Source of the DNA: Aliivibrio salmonicida LFI1238
GTDB taxonomy: Bacteria; Pseudomonadota; Gammaproteobacteria; Enterobacterales; Vibrionaceae
DNA length: 64,000 bases
NCBI RefSeq assembly: GCF_000196495.1
Contig: NC_011311.1
Coordinates: forward strand, 1-64,000
Direction: 5' to 3'
The notes under the pieces are model-generated. The model was given only the letters and a program-made list of their open reading frames with translations, did no database searches and was not told the origin of the DNA. The translations under genes were made by a program, and so were the position numbers. Below, one piece after another: positions 1 to 9,122 of the stretch (its first letter is position 1; every line of letters starts with the position of its first letter).

Positions 1-12
1 CTTTCTTATATT

Positions 13-28
13 GAGTACAATTGTACTC
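13..28. promoter_or_regulatory. 16-bp perfect palindrome upstream of traY, probable operator
   Basis: The sequence GAGTACAATTGTACTC is a perfect 16-bp palindrome about 80 bp before the traY start. Its half site (GTACAA/TTGTAC) shares its core with the TGGTACAAA boxes of the oriT array at 26.8-27.0 kb. It lies where the promoter of the transfer operon is expected. A TraM- or TraY-type ribbon-helix-helix protein, or an unseen regulator, could bind it. No binding data; the function is inferred. Confidence 0.45.
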
Positions 29-110
29 TATTCTTTTTTTTATAAGAGACCAAAATAGTAAGTATTAAAAATGAACTTGATTACTTCATTTTACTTAAGT
101 GAGAAATGTC

Positions 111-281
111 ATGAAAAAAGAAACCTCAGTAAATATAGTCATGGACCAAAAGTGTAATCACCTATTGAATATATCAAAGGAAACGAGTGGCAGAACAAAG
201 CGTAATGAAGCTGCTGCACGATTAAAAGATCACCTTTTGCGCTTTCAGCACCAAGATTCTTGGGAGGTACAAAAGAAATAA
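111..281 (+). CDS. traY: TraY-like relaxosome accessory protein
   Basis: Small (56 aa) ribbon-helix-helix DNA-binding protein, first gene of the transfer operon. The core SGRTKRNEAAARLKDHLLRF closely resembles the TraY core of IncF plasmids (SGRTK-N-E---RL-DHL-RF), and the N-terminal strand (TSVNIVMD) precedes two helices as expected. TraY binds oriT and the tra promoter, bends DNA and helps TraI nick. I chose ATG 111; an in-frame GTG at 99 would add four residues, but 111 is better spaced from the GTGAG-like ribosome site. The palindrome at 13-28 lies upstream. Identification rests on motif and position. Confidence 0.75.
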   Translation: MKKETSVNIVMDQKCNHLLNISKETSGRTKRNEAAARLKDHLLRFQHQDSWEVQKK

Positions 282-351
282 ATTTTAGCTTGAATAAATA
301 GATCTAAAACTTAATTCAATAATAGATCCAGTTTAATACTTAAAAATACCA

Positions 352-373
352 TACGCATAGCGTAGGGATTTTT
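352..373 (+). terminator. Small hairpin with T-run between traY and traA
   Basis: TACGC-ATA-GCGTA forms a 5-bp stem followed by GGGA and five T. It could act as a weak attenuator or an mRNA-processing hairpin before the highly expressed pilin gene. The short stem makes it uncertain. The rest of the 140-bp traY-traA gap shows no other clear element. Confidence 0.3.
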
Positions 374-422
374 ACACCCAAAAATCACATTTAACTCAAT
401 AAAAACATCAAGGATAATTAAC

Positions 423-704
423 ATGATGAAAAAATGGATAACACCACGCAACCTCCTTCTGACTGGCACCAGTGTACTGCTCGCCACTCAACCCGCCCTG
501 GCCGCCGATATGTTTGCCAGTGGCAAAACCGCCATTAAAGACACCGTTGGCACCGACTCCACCGTCGAAACCGCCATTCTCTCTGCCGGTGCCGTCGGCG
601 CGGCATTAACCGGCTTCATCACCAAAAACTGGATAGGCGCCATCGGCGGCTTTGCCGTTGGGATGATTTTTTGGAGCGTTGTCGCCCCAATGGTCGGGCT
701 CTAA
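423..704 (+). CDS. traA: F-type conjugative pilin precursor TraA
   Basis: 93-aa prepilin. A positively charged N-terminus and hydrophobic segment end in a leader-peptidase site (PALA|ADMF, about residue 27/28), giving a mature pilin of about 66 residues. The mature part begins DMFASGKTAIKDTVGTDS, close to the F pilin motif LMASGNTTVKATFGKDS, followed by two hydrophobic helices separated by a short basic loop (TKN) and ending VVAPMVGL, like the F pilin C-terminus. The subunits would sit in the inner membrane before assembly. The leader is shorter than in F. An AAGGA ribosome site precedes the ATG. Strong assignment. Confidence 0.9.
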   Translation: MMKKWITPRNLLLTGTSVLLATQPALAADMFASGKTAIKDTVGTDSTVETAILSAGAVGAALTGFITKNWIGAIGGFAVGMIFWSVVAPMVGL

Positions 705-732
705 TCCCCTTCATTTAAAAAAAGGACGTCTC

Positions 733-1035
733 ATGGAAGATCCTCATTTGTTCTACGCCATCCCAAAACACCTAAACAAAGGAAAAACCATTGTCGGGTT
801 ACCCCAGAGTGAGGTTCTTCCCGCCCTACTGTTATTTGCTGTTTTCTTTATCGCCAAGCATCAACTCATCGGGTTGGTGATTGGCGTTGTCTGGTTTGCC
901 GGTCTGCGCATAATTAAAACCAAGTACGGGGACAACATCATTCCTCTTGCTCTGCACTGGTACGGCTCCACGCACGTCAATCAACACCTGTTTACTCGCA
1001 CACCATCCGCCAACAAACGATACTGGATATTCTAA
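733..1035 (+). CDS. traL: Pilus assembly protein TraL
   Basis: 100-aa inner-membrane protein of the F-type secretion channel (VirB3-like role). The N-terminal KHLNKGKTIVGLP motif and a central hydrophobic stretch (LPALLLFAVFFIAKHQLIGL) are typical of TraL. The start is ATG 733 after an AAAGGACG ribosome site; a longer frame reaches back into traA but has no ribosome site. The stop overlaps the traE start (TAATG), indicating translational coupling. Confidence 0.88.
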   Translation: MEDPHLFYAIPKHLNKGKTIVGLPQSEVLPALLLFAVFFIAKHQLIGLVIGVVWFAGLRIIKTKYGDNIIPLALHWYGSTHVNQHLFTRTPSANKRYWIF

Positions 1036-1595
1036 TGCTGAACTCCAATAAGATTGATTTCATCGCCCTATCAAAAGCCCTCAATAAGCTGCTGCTTATT
1101 GGCTTTGTGCTTTCACTTGTGGTCAGCATTACCCTTGCTTTGGGTCTTTTATCTCTGGCAAACAACAAAAGCCGTACGCTCGTGCCACCGTCAATATCAA
1201 AAGCCTTCACCGTCTCAGATGGCACCATCGATGAGAGTTACGCCAGTCAAATGGCCGAGTACATTCTGTATTTAAAACTCAACGTCACTCCCGCGAACGT
1301 GGAGCGCCAATTCTCGCAGCTGTTGGATTACGCCAACGCCGACGCCTGGTCTAGTGTGCAACCGCAACTGGTCAGAGAATCCGTCCTTATTAAAAAATCC
1401 AATCTATCGAGCACCTTCTCTGTCTCCAGAGTCGAGGTCGCGATGGACTCGCTCATTGTTAACGTTCACGGGGTATTGAATAAATCCGTGGGTGACAGAG
1501 CACTGACTCCAGTGTCTTGTTCGTATTTGATTTACCTGAAATACGAACAAGGCACGTTAACCTTTAGCAGCATCAAAAAGGAGGCTCAATCATGA
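1035..1595 (+). CDS. traE: Pilus assembly protein TraE
   Basis: 186 aa, VirB8-like channel component: one N-terminal transmembrane helix (about residues 17-38) and a periplasmic domain of about 145 residues. Size and place between traL and traK match F TraE (188 aa). It is thought to help organise the inner-membrane platform of the channel. It overlaps both neighbours by a few bases, so it is coupled in the operon. Confidence 0.87.
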   Translation: MLNSNKIDFIALSKALNKLLLIGFVLSLVVSITLALGLLSLANNKSRTLVPPSISKAFTVSDGTIDESYASQMAEYILYLKLNVTPANVERQFSQLLDYANADAWSSVQPQLVRESVLIKKSNLSSTFSVSRVEVAMDSLIVNVHGVLNKSVGDRALTPVSCSYLIYLKYEQGTLTFSSIKKEAQS

Positions 1596-2347
1596 AGAAA
1601 AACCCTAGCCAACCTCTTGTCATGATTGCAGCGGTGCTGCTCTCTTTTCTTTCTTTTGAAGGCAGGGCAAAAAACCTTCCCTCAAACACCTACCCCTTTA
1701 ACGACAATGACACGGTGCCGATTGTCCTGTCGTCATTGAACATCAATCGTCTCGTGGTTCGAGACGATAAAATCATTGGTTTGGATTGCCCGACGGGGTT
1801 TTGCACCAGTAAAGGCAACAAACAGGACGCGTCAGGCTCCATTACGTTGCGACTCAACATTGCCTTGCCGTTCACCGCGCAAGTGACCACCAAGAACGGC
1901 CGTAACTTTACGCTGTTCATTACCCCACGGGCGATACCCGCGCTGGTCTCTGAGTTTATTGGCACCGCCAATACACGCCAAGAAAAAAGTGTGTTCACCC
2001 GTGACTTTGATTACCCAACGGCCTTAACCCAATTCACAAAAAGCATGATGCTCTGGAGTGAGCGCGGGTTTTTGATTGACGGCTTCTCTTTGCATCACGT
2101 AGACCCGAGCACGTTACCCAAAGACACCAACCCCCTGGCCATCATTCCCCAAACGGTGTTTGTGGGAAAAGAGTACTCAGGCATCATTTACCGTGTACTC
2201 AATCAATCATCAGGACAAGTAACCTTAAGCACTTCCCAGTTCTATAGTTACTCAACCCGAAGTGCGGCCATCACCAAAGACACCTTGTTACCCAATGAAG
2301 ACATGACGCTGTACATCGTGACAGGAGGCGGCAACCATGCTCAATAA
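1592..2347 (+). CDS. traK: Secretin-like channel protein TraK
   Basis: 251-aa exported protein (VirB9-like) with an N-terminal signal peptide ending near EGRAKN. TraK works with the lipoprotein TraV and the inner-membrane TraB to form the envelope-spanning core complex. The beta-rich composition and the location directly before traB support the call. It overlaps traE (ATGA) and traB by 11 bp. Confidence 0.87.
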   Translation: MKKNPSQPLVMIAAVLLSFLSFEGRAKNLPSNTYPFNDNDTVPIVLSSLNINRLVVRDDKIIGLDCPTGFCTSKGNKQDASGSITLRLNIALPFTAQVTTKNGRNFTLFITPRAIPALVSEFIGTANTRQEKSVFTRDFDYPTALTQFTKSMMLWSERGFLIDGFSLHHVDPSTLPKDTNPLAIIPQTVFVGKEYSGIIYRVLNQSSGQVTLSTSQFYSYSTRSAAITKDTLLPNEDMTLYIVTGGGNHAQ

Positions 2348-3767
2348 ATGGCTTAAAAAAAGCACCAACGACGCCACGGGCAGTTTTGAGCAAGGCTGCT
2401 TGATTAATGAGCGCAGCATCAAACGCAACGGCATCATTACACTGGTCATTCTTGTTACCCTTAGCACCCTGGGTGGTGTCGGTTACACCGTCACTCGACC
2501 ATCAACGCCCCCACCGATAGAGCGTCCTCCGGTGGACTTTGGCGCCATCATTGAAGACGACTTTATCAGTGCCGACAATCAATCGGCACTCAGTGCGCAG
2601 CAAGACACCCTTCACACCCAAGAGCGCACCATTGCGGCACTAAAAAATGAAGTCAATCGCGTCAACGCCAAACTGGACAACACCGTGAACTTACAAGAAG
2701 AGAGCTTTGCTCGCTTTAAAGACAAGATGCAGGCGACCTTTGAGCGCCAACGCGCTGAAATGGTGTTGCAAAAAAAAGAAGCGCCCGCTCAGGAGACGGA
2801 CCTGTCCGTCGCCTTTGGTGATAAGTCATTACCGCCTCGCGCCATTCCAAGCAGCAAGCACAACCCCAACGCCCCTGAGTTTTCTTATCAGAGCGCGGAT
2901 GCGCCCATCTTTGATACCACCGGCATTGACAGCTACGAGTTTAATTGGGCGCTCTCCGAGGAGGAGAAACCCAAGCGCACCATTCTGAATTACGTTCCGA
3001 CGGGCACCTTTGTCACCGCCTTGGTGACGGGCGGCGCAGACGTCAATGCAGGAGTGCTTGGCCAAGGAGACACGGTGCCGATGGTATTTCAAACCATTAA
3101 TGCCGGAATATTGCCCAATGGGCAATCATCACGCCTTAAGGACTGCACCATCACCGGCTCAAGCTATGGCGAAATATCATCCAGTCGCGGGATAGTGCGC
3201 ACCAATCGCATGAGCTGCATTTTTGATGACGGCGAAATCATCGATTTGGCGGTGAAAGGCACGGTGTTTAATTTTGGTCGCAACGGCATTCGAGGCACCA
3301 CCATTTTACGCAATGGGAAAATCGTTCAAATGGCGGGACTCTCAGGCATTTTGACGGGCATTGGCGAGACAGGCAAAGCCTTGTCTTCCACAACGTCCGT
3401 GTCCGCCCTTGGCTCGACCTCCAGTCTGAACGGCTCGGACGCGGCCTTAAATTTGTTGGGCAATGCCACCGCCTCTGTGGGCGCTAAGCTCTCGGATTAC
3501 TACATTCAACTGGCCGAGCTCTACCACCCGATTGTCGAATTAAACCCTGGCAATGTCGTGAACATTGTTTTTTTAGAAGGTTTTCCGTTGGACGCGCTCG
3601 GTATTGAGAAGTACGAAGCCAAACAGCAAGTCCAAGAAAGTAGGTCCGGCAACAATCAACTGCTCGATGTCATCACCAACAACCCACTGGCCAATCAATT
3701 ACCTCAAGGGGTAAAGGCCGCCATGGGCGCCCAAACCGCGCCACTGACCGATTTTGGCTCACGATAA
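2337..3767 (+). CDS. traB: Core complex protein TraB (VirB10 family)
   Basis: 476 aa, the length of F TraB (475). One transmembrane helix lies near residues 33-51, followed by a proline-rich stretch (PSTPPPIERPPVD), a coiled-coil segment at about 80-120 (LHTQERTIAALKNEV), and the TrbI/VirB10 beta-barrel domain with the typical KRTILNYVPTGTFVTALVTG entry. It spans inner to outer membrane and passes energy state from the ATPases to the outer pore formed with TraK and TraV. Very secure. Confidence 0.93.
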   Translation: MLNKWLKKSTNDATGSFEQGCLINERSIKRNGIITLVILVTLSTLGGVGYTVTRPSTPPPIERPPVDFGAIIEDDFISADNQSALSAQQDTLHTQERTIAALKNEVNRVNAKLDNTVNLQEESFARFKDKMQATFERQRAEMVLQKKEAPAQETDLSVAFGDKSLPPRAIPSSKHNPNAPEFSYQSADAPIFDTTGIDSYEFNWALSEEEKPKRTILNYVPTGTFVTALVTGGADVNAGVLGQGDTVPMVFQTINAGILPNGQSSRLKDCTITGSSYGEISSSRGIVRTNRMSCIFDDGEIIDLAVKGTVFNFGRNGIRGTTILRNGKIVQMAGLSGILTGIGETGKALSSTTSVSALGSTSSLNGSDAALNLLGNATASVGAKLSDYYIQLAELYHPIVELNPGNVVNIVFLEGFPLDALGIEKYEAKQQVQESRSGNNQLLDVITNNPLANQLPQGVKAAMGAQTAPLTDFGSR

Positions 3768-3779
3768 AGAAGGCCCACA

Positions 3780-4181
3780 ATGAACTATACTGTCAAGCAT
3801 ACGATACTGCTCCTTGTTGCTCTCCTTGCCCTCAGCGGCTGCGCGGCGGGCATGAACGAAGAATTCAGTTGCAATGAAGTGGGCGGCGTTTCAGGCTGCG
3901 CCACCATGGGCGACATTCGCGCCAACATGAGTGCCTATGAGCAACACAACAACAAAAACCGCACCACCGCCACCTTACAAGCCCCCTCGTCAGAGTTTCT
4001 TGCTTTACCAAGACGGACTCGCGAGGGGCAACCAACCAGAAGCGAAGATAAAGTAAAAAAAATCACCATTTTCCCCTTCACCAATGAGCACGGTCACTTC
4101 ATTGATACCACTGACATCTATTTCATTCTCAGTGACAGTCAATGGCAAGGTCGCCTGCCTCAAGCCATCAAAAAAGATTAA
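3780..4181 (+). CDS. traV: Outer-membrane lipoprotein TraV
   Basis: 133-aa lipoprotein (VirB7-like). The signal peptide ends in a lipobox, ALSGC, with lipidated Cys21. Two further cysteines lie in the FSCNEVGGVSGCATMG region, a hallmark of F TraV. It anchors the TraK/TraB core in the outer membrane. It lies between traB and traC, 9 bp before traC. Confidence 0.88.
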   Translation: MNYTVKHTILLLVALLALSGCAAGMNEEFSCNEVGGVSGCATMGDIRANMSAYEQHNNKNRTTATLQAPSSEFLALPRRTREGQPTRSEDKVKKITIFPFTNEHGHFIDTTDIYFILSDSQWQGRLPQAIKKD

Positions 4182-4190
4182 GGGAATACC

Positions 4191-6722
4191 ATGAGCCTAA
4201 CGTTACTGAAAAAACACAGTAAAACGGAGCACAACCACCTTCATCATCAATTGCCTTATCGCTTTTTTGATGATGAGCACACGCTCTTTCACAACACCAC
4301 ATCCATTGGCTTTGGGTTTCAACTCAACGTCCTTGGCGGCGCCAATGACAGTGCCATTGAAGCGTTAAACAAAATCCTAACCACCTTGCCTCAAGGCAAA
4401 CAATGGGATTACCAATTCACCCTAACCTCCAACCATCAGGTCTCGCACCTGATTGAGCAAAACACCGCCTTAATGAGCAAACGTGGCGGCATTTGTGCAC
4501 GATTGGCCAACAATGAGCGCACCTACGCCGATTTCGCGTCAACCTCTGGGTTTTTGCATCGCCAAAAACACCACTTCACGCTGCGTGAGCACCACAGCTT
4601 TTTGTTTGTCTCAACCACAAGCCGTGACATTGATAAAATCAATGACACCAAGGCGACGCTTTACACCTCATTGACGCAACTTGGCCTGACACTGACCCCG
4701 ATTGGCGTTCCTGAATTAATCTCGTACGTCGATGGCCATTTAAATTTTAATGCCAACAAAACTCGCCCAGAAAAGGCAACATACAATGAGCACGAGCCGT
4801 TGCATACGCAAATGCTCTCACCTGACAGTGAGTTTTTAGTCTCAAGAGGCCACGTGGACAGCCGCCACACGGACAATAAGCACGGTGAGCAAACCAGTCG
4901 AGTCATCAACTTTGGGTTACTCAGACTGCCCAGCGATTTTCGCCTTTACGCGTTGCCAGAATGCTTCTCTTCGTTAAAAAATGTGGCGCAAAGCATCAAC
5001 TGTCCGTTTACCTGTAGCGTCCAATTTCAAATTGAAGACAACGGCAAAGCCACGGCGGATAACGACGGGCACATCAGCGCCCTCATGAAAACCGTGGGCT
5101 CAAAAATGCAAGTGTTGGTCCCGACGGCCAAAGACGAACTGGCCGAGCGAAAACAAATACAGCTCGGGCTGCTCTCTAAAGAGTTCACCATGGTGTCAAT
5201 GGTCATGAACCTCAGCCTCTTTAGTTCCAAAGAGAAGCAACGCGACGACAGCCAAGCCGCCGTCAGTGCGTTTTCAAGCGGCGGCATTGATATCGCGCCC
5301 CTCAATATGTTGCAAGGTCACGCCTATCTCTCTTCCCTTCCTTTTATGATGAGCGAAGGCTTTTGGAAAGACAGCAAACGCGCAGGGCGCATTCGCACCA
5401 TGAAAAGCTCCAATGCCGTGAACTTCTTCCCCATCATTCATGACAACAAAAACTTCAGTGGCGGAATGCTGCTGCCCACCATGCGCCAACAGATTTCCTT
5501 TTTCGACCCGTTTAATTGTGGCAGCGACAACTACAACATCGCCTTAACGGGCGGCTCTGGGGCCGGAAAATCCTTTTTTGTTCAACTGCTCGCCAAATCG
5601 GTCTACTCCAAGTTTGGGAAAGTGTGGATATTGGACAAAGGCGCCAGCTACAAAAAACTGACCCTCATGCTTGAGGGCACCTACATGACCTCAAAAGAGA
5701 TATTTCTGAATCCCTTTACCCACCTTGGAAAAATCAAAGCCAAAAGTGAGCACGAGGCGTCGGTAGACGACGAGTTAAATCCCCTTGCCGAAGTGCTCGA
5801 CAACATCACCGCCCTGTTTGCCACGATGGCGTCTCCACGTGAAGAATTGGATCCCTTTCAAACCGCCGTCCTTGGGGACGCGATTTTGAACGCGTGGAAC
5901 GACAAAGGCCCTCTCACCCGTGTGGATGACGTTCAAGCCGCTTTGTTTGCTATCTCAACAGAGAGCGACAACGACCGACGCATCAGTGACATTGCCACGC
6001 AACTCAACAAGTATTGCAGCAATAACGTTTATGGGGACACGTTTAACAAACCCTCCATGCTAAACCCTAACATTCACATCACGACCCTTGAGCTAGACGG
6101 ATTTCCAGAGGCGGTGCTTCGTCCGGCCATCTTTGCGTTGATGGTCTCCATCAACCAGCAAATGTATTTAACCGGCTCTCGCTCAACCCCAAAACTGTGC
6201 ATCATTGAAGAAGCCTGGTCACTGCTCTCTGGCGCCAACGCGCAAGCCCGTGAGTTCATTAATACCGGTTATCGCACCGCTCGAAAGTTTGGCGGCTCGT
6301 TTTGCACCGTGACCCAAGGCATTACGGACTTCTTTGCCAACGCCGAAGCCATGGCCTGTTACAACAACTCCGACATTCACATCACCCTACGCCAAGGCGA
6401 AGGGTTCACAAGCTTTCTGCAAGACAACCCTGATACGTTCAGCCCTTATGAGCAACAAGTCGTCAAAGGGTTTGAGAAGTCAGGCGTCGCAGGCTACAGC
6501 TGCGCGATGATAAAAGCCGGTGGCCACGCGTCGTTTCATCGGCTCTTTACCGATCCCTTTACCCGTGCGTGCCTCTCCACTGAGCCCAATGAATTTGAGT
6601 TTTGTGAAACCCTAATGAGCAACGGCACTGAACTCATGGACGCCATTGAGCAAACCGCTGAACACTTCTATGGCGATGAAATGCAAAAATTTGATGCGAT
6701 GCTTCAAGGAGCAAAACAATGA
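4191..6722 (+). CDS. traC: Conjugation ATPase TraC (VirB4 family)
   Basis: 843 aa, peripheral inner-membrane ATPase that powers pilus assembly. The N-terminal TraC_F domain covers about the first 430 residues. The Walker A motif GGSGAGKS is at 454-461 (Lys460), and the Walker B-like segment KLCIIEEAWSLL follows at about 667-678. A GYRTARKFGGSF stretch near residue 690 is typical of VirB4 proteins. The size is near F TraC (875 aa). The end overlaps trbI by 4 bp. Confidence 0.94.
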   Translation: MSLTLLKKHSKTEHNHLHHQLPYRFFDDEHTLFHNTTSIGFGFQLNVLGGANDSAIEALNKILTTLPQGKQWDYQFTLTSNHQVSHLIEQNTALMSKRGGICARLANNERTYADFASTSGFLHRQKHHFTLREHHSFLFVSTTSRDIDKINDTKATLYTSLTQLGLTLTPIGVPELISYVDGHLNFNANKTRPEKATYNEHEPLHTQMLSPDSEFLVSRGHVDSRHTDNKHGEQTSRVINFGLLRLPSDFRLYALPECFSSLKNVAQSINCPFTCSVQFQIEDNGKATADNDGHISALMKTVGSKMQVLVPTAKDELAERKQIQLGLLSKEFTMVSMVMNLSLFSSKEKQRDDSQAAVSAFSSGGIDIAPLNMLQGHAYLSSLPFMMSEGFWKDSKRAGRIRTMKSSNAVNFFPIIHDNKNFSGGMLLPTMRQQISFFDPFNCGSDNYNIALTGGSGAGKSFFVQLLAKSVYSKFGKVWILDKGASYKKLTLMLEGTYMTSKEIFLNPFTHLGKIKAKSEHEASVDDELNPLAEVLDNITALFATMASPREELDPFQTAVLGDAILNAWNDKGPLTRVDDVQAALFAISTESDNDRRISDIATQLNKYCSNNVYGDTFNKPSMLNPNIHITTLELDGFPEAVLRPAIFALMVSINQQMYLTGSRSTPKLCIIEEAWSLLSGANAQAREFINTGYRTARKFGGSFCTVTQGITDFFANAEAMACYNNSDIHITLRQGEGFTSFLQDNPDTFSPYEQQVVKGFEKSGVAGYSCAMIKAGGHASFHRLFTDPFTRACLSTEPNEFEFCETLMSNGTELMDAIEQTAEHFYGDEMQKFDAMLQGAKQ

Positions 6723-7066
6723 AAAAAATCCCTTACACCCAGTGGCTTCTGATTGGGGCGTGCCTTGTCAGTCTGTCCGTGTCGGTATTGACCCTCATCA
6801 CCCGCCCAAGCGTGGCGGTGTTTGATGTCAAACGCACTCTGACGCAATTTCAGCACCAACTTATCGAGAAAGGCGTCACACAAGCTGAGCATCAAGCGTA
6901 CTTAACGCACTTTGCTCAAGCCCTAGAGCGTGCCACCGCGCAATACAGTCAAGAGCACAACGTGCTCATTCTAACCACACCCGCCGTGGTTGCGGGCGCC
7001 GACGACATCACCACCGTATTGCAACAACACATCATTGAGCAGTACCAACAAAGGGGCCAAGGATGA
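6719..7066 (+). CDS. trbI: TrbI-like pilus protein
   Basis: 115 aa with one N-terminal transmembrane helix and a soluble domain exposed to the periplasm. Position between traC and traW matches F trbI (128 aa), whose product affects pilus length and retraction. ATGA overlaps at both ends show tight coupling. Sequence motifs are weak, so the call leans on synteny and topology. Confidence 0.75.
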   Translation: MKKIPYTQWLLIGACLVSLSVSVLTLITRPSVAVFDVKRTLTQFQHQLIEKGVTQAEHQAYLTHFAQALERATAQYSQEHNVLILTTPAVVAGADDITTVLQQHIIEQYQQRGQG

Positions 7067-7719
7067 AACCGTCAATCCTATTGCTCACCCTTGTGCTTTT
7101 AAGTCCGTCTCTTCACGCGAAATCCATGGGCGTTGCCGGTGCCATTTTCCCCATTGGGGAAATCGACATGTTGCTCTGGATAGAGCAGCGCCTACAACGC
7201 TTTGAAGCCAACGGCCAAATGGACATCATGAAAAACGACATGAAACAGGCGGTAAAAAAACAAGTCGAGCGACCAACACCGGTTCTGGGGCTTGGCACAA
7301 CCACCGAGCCCACGACGTTTACGGTAAATCCCACGCTGCGATTAGGCAAAGACGTCATGGACGCCCAGGGCCGTCTTTTGTTCGCCAAAGGAATGGAGAT
7401 TAACCCGTTTGACAGCACCACCTGGCCAAACGGCGAGTACCCCGCGTTTGAGTTCAGTAAAACCCTTGTCTTCATTGATGGCGATGATGAAAAGCAACTT
7501 GCGTGGGCCAAGCAATACCGCACTAACAAACCCATCAAGTGGATACTAATCAATGGGAGTATCAATAAGAGCGCCCTTGCACTGAACACTCGAGTCTACT
7601 TTGACCAAAAAGGCACACTGACACGCGCACTCAAACTCAAAAACACCCCCTCAGTGGTTATGCAGGTGGGGACGCAATGGCAAATTCAAGAGGTTGATGT
7701 CTCACATCAACCTCGATAA
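7063..7719 (+). CDS. traW: Pilus assembly protein TraW
   Basis: 218-aa periplasmic protein with a cleavable signal peptide (ends LHAKS). The segment GVAGAIFPIGEIDMLLWIEQRL near the mature N-terminus is characteristic of TraW, with PIGE close to the conserved TYPI-E pattern. F TraW (210 aa) interacts with TrbC and is needed for pilus assembly. It lies between trbI and traU as in F. Confidence 0.88.
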   Translation: MKPSILLLTLVLLSPSLHAKSMGVAGAIFPIGEIDMLLWIEQRLQRFEANGQMDIMKNDMKQAVKKQVERPTPVLGLGTTTEPTTFTVNPTLRLGKDVMDAQGRLLFAKGMEINPFDSTTWPNGEYPAFEFSKTLVFIDGDDEKQLAWAKQYRTNKPIKWILINGSINKSALALNTRVYFDQKGTLTRALKLKNTPSVVMQVGTQWQIQEVDVSHQPR

Positions 7720-7731
7720 CAGGGGAAAGTC

Positions 7732-8736
7732 ATGAAACTGTCGGTATTTATCCTTTTCATCAGTGTGTTGTGTTTACCTCAAAGAGCGTTAGCGATGGGG
7801 GCAACGTGCAGTGGCCACTTCATCAATCCCATCAGTGACATTTGTTGGTCTTGTCTTTTTCCTATGACCATAGGAAAAGTCCCGGTCATTCCATCCGCGT
7901 ACCCTGATACCAACAACCCAAGCATTCCCATCTCCTACTGCCCCAAGCCCCCGCCCGTGTATGTGCAGATTGGTTTGAACATTGGTTATTGGGAGCCGTA
8001 TTCCTTGGTGGATGTCACCCGCATTCCCTACTGCATGGTCAACATGGGCATGGAACTTGGCGGCGCCAATCAACCAGAAATTGGCGGACGAGTCACCAGT
8101 CGTGACAACGACAGCAGCGACGGCGGGTTCTATCACGCCCATTGGTACAAATACCCCATCATCTATTGGCTGCAAATCATGCAATCCACTGCGTGCATGG
8201 CCACCGACACCTTCGATGTCGCCTACATGACCGAAGTGGACCCGACCTGGGACGACGATGAGCTCGCGTTTGTGCTCAATCCTGAAGCGATATTGTTTGG
8301 CAATCCCATTGCGCAACTGGCGTGCGTGCCAGAGGCCATCTTAACCACCAGCAATCTGGCGCTGCCATTGGATGCGCTGTTTTGGTGCCTTGGCTCGCAA
8401 GGCAGTGCCTATCCATTAACCGGAACCACCAATTATCGAGACACCCCAATCCAAGCGGCCACCCTCATTATGGAGCGATTGAACTACAAATTGCACAGAC
8501 AAGGGATTGTGTGGGAAACCCGCGGGGAAATCGGCGCCATTTGTTACCAATGGCCAGAGCCGATATTGCCAAAATCACGTTATCGCTACCAAATGACGGC
8601 GCCTATCCCTGACGCCCAATGGTGCCATCCATACACGACCACAACCGCCATCTGGGAATCAGGGCACGACAACCCGACCACTGGCGATAACTTTGGCTTC
8701 ATGAACTGGCGCAAACGCAACTGCGTTTTCTTATAA
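7732..8736 (+). CDS. traU: Mating/pilus protein TraU
   Basis: 334 aa, matching F TraU (330). Exported cysteine-rich periplasmic protein with a signal peptide ending near RALAMG. Motifs such as CSGHFINPISDICWSCLFP and the paired CPKPPP/GYWEPYSLVDVTRIPYC segments are typical. TraU supports DNA transfer more than pilus assembly, and its disulfides are probably managed by the TrbB-like protein at 13119. A GGGGAAAG ribosome site precedes it. Confidence 0.93.
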   Translation: MKLSVFILFISVLCLPQRALAMGATCSGHFINPISDICWSCLFPMTIGKVPVIPSAYPDTNNPSIPISYCPKPPPVYVQIGLNIGYWEPYSLVDVTRIPYCMVNMGMELGGANQPEIGGRVTSRDNDSSDGGFYHAHWYKYPIIYWLQIMQSTACMATDTFDVAYMTEVDPTWDDDELAFVLNPEAILFGNPIAQLACVPEAILTTSNLALPLDALFWCLGSQGSAYPLTGTTNYRDTPIQAATLIMERLNYKLHRQGIVWETRGEIGAICYQWPEPILPKSRYRYQMTAPIPDAQWCHPYTTTTAIWESGHDNPTTGDNFGFMNWRKRNCVFL

Positions 8737-8756
8737 GAAAAGAGAAGGAAAAAAGG

Positions 8757-9122
8757 ATGAAAACATCAATAAACTCAACCTGGCATAACGAGCTGACCGT
8801 ACTTTATTGCTCGGCAGTCATTACTCTACTATTAATAGCATCAATAAGTGACAGGCCACAATGGATTGGATGGGGGGTAGGCACCGTCATCGTCTATGCG
8901 TTCAGCTTTATCCCAAGACAACAAACACCGAGCTTACTAGGGAACGTGTTAATTAACACGTGTCATCTAGTGCCACTCATCGCAGGTGGTCTGTTTTATG
9001 TGCGCGAGCAAAACAGCCTATTTGACGCCATTTTCTACGGCGCGGCAATGTGGATGATGATAGTCACGTCGGCTTATGTCACTCCCCACCTCAGAGCGAA
9101 AACTCAAGGAGAAAAAAAATGA
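8757..9122 (+). CDS. Unrecognised small membrane protein in the tra operon
   Basis: 121 aa, predicted inner-membrane protein with about three to four hydrophobic segments (VLYCSAVITLLLIASI; IGWGVGTVIVYAFSFI; a pair near 65-105). The product matches no F protein that I recognise. It sits between traU and trbC, with a GAGAAGGAAAAAAGG ribosome site, and its stop overlaps the trbC start (ATGA), so it is expressed with the transfer genes. A channel accessory or exclusion role is possible but unproven. Confidence 0.75.
   Translation: MKTSINSTWHNELTVLYCSAVITLLLIASISDRPQWIGWGVGTVIVYAFSFIPRQQTPSLLGNVLINTCHLVPLIAGGLFYVREQNSLFDAIFYGAAMWMMIVTSAYVTPHLRAKTQGEKK

Noticed and set aside
7789..8316. 175-aa minus-strand frame inside traU
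   Set aside because: Shadow of a well-supported gene; no ribosome site or family motif.
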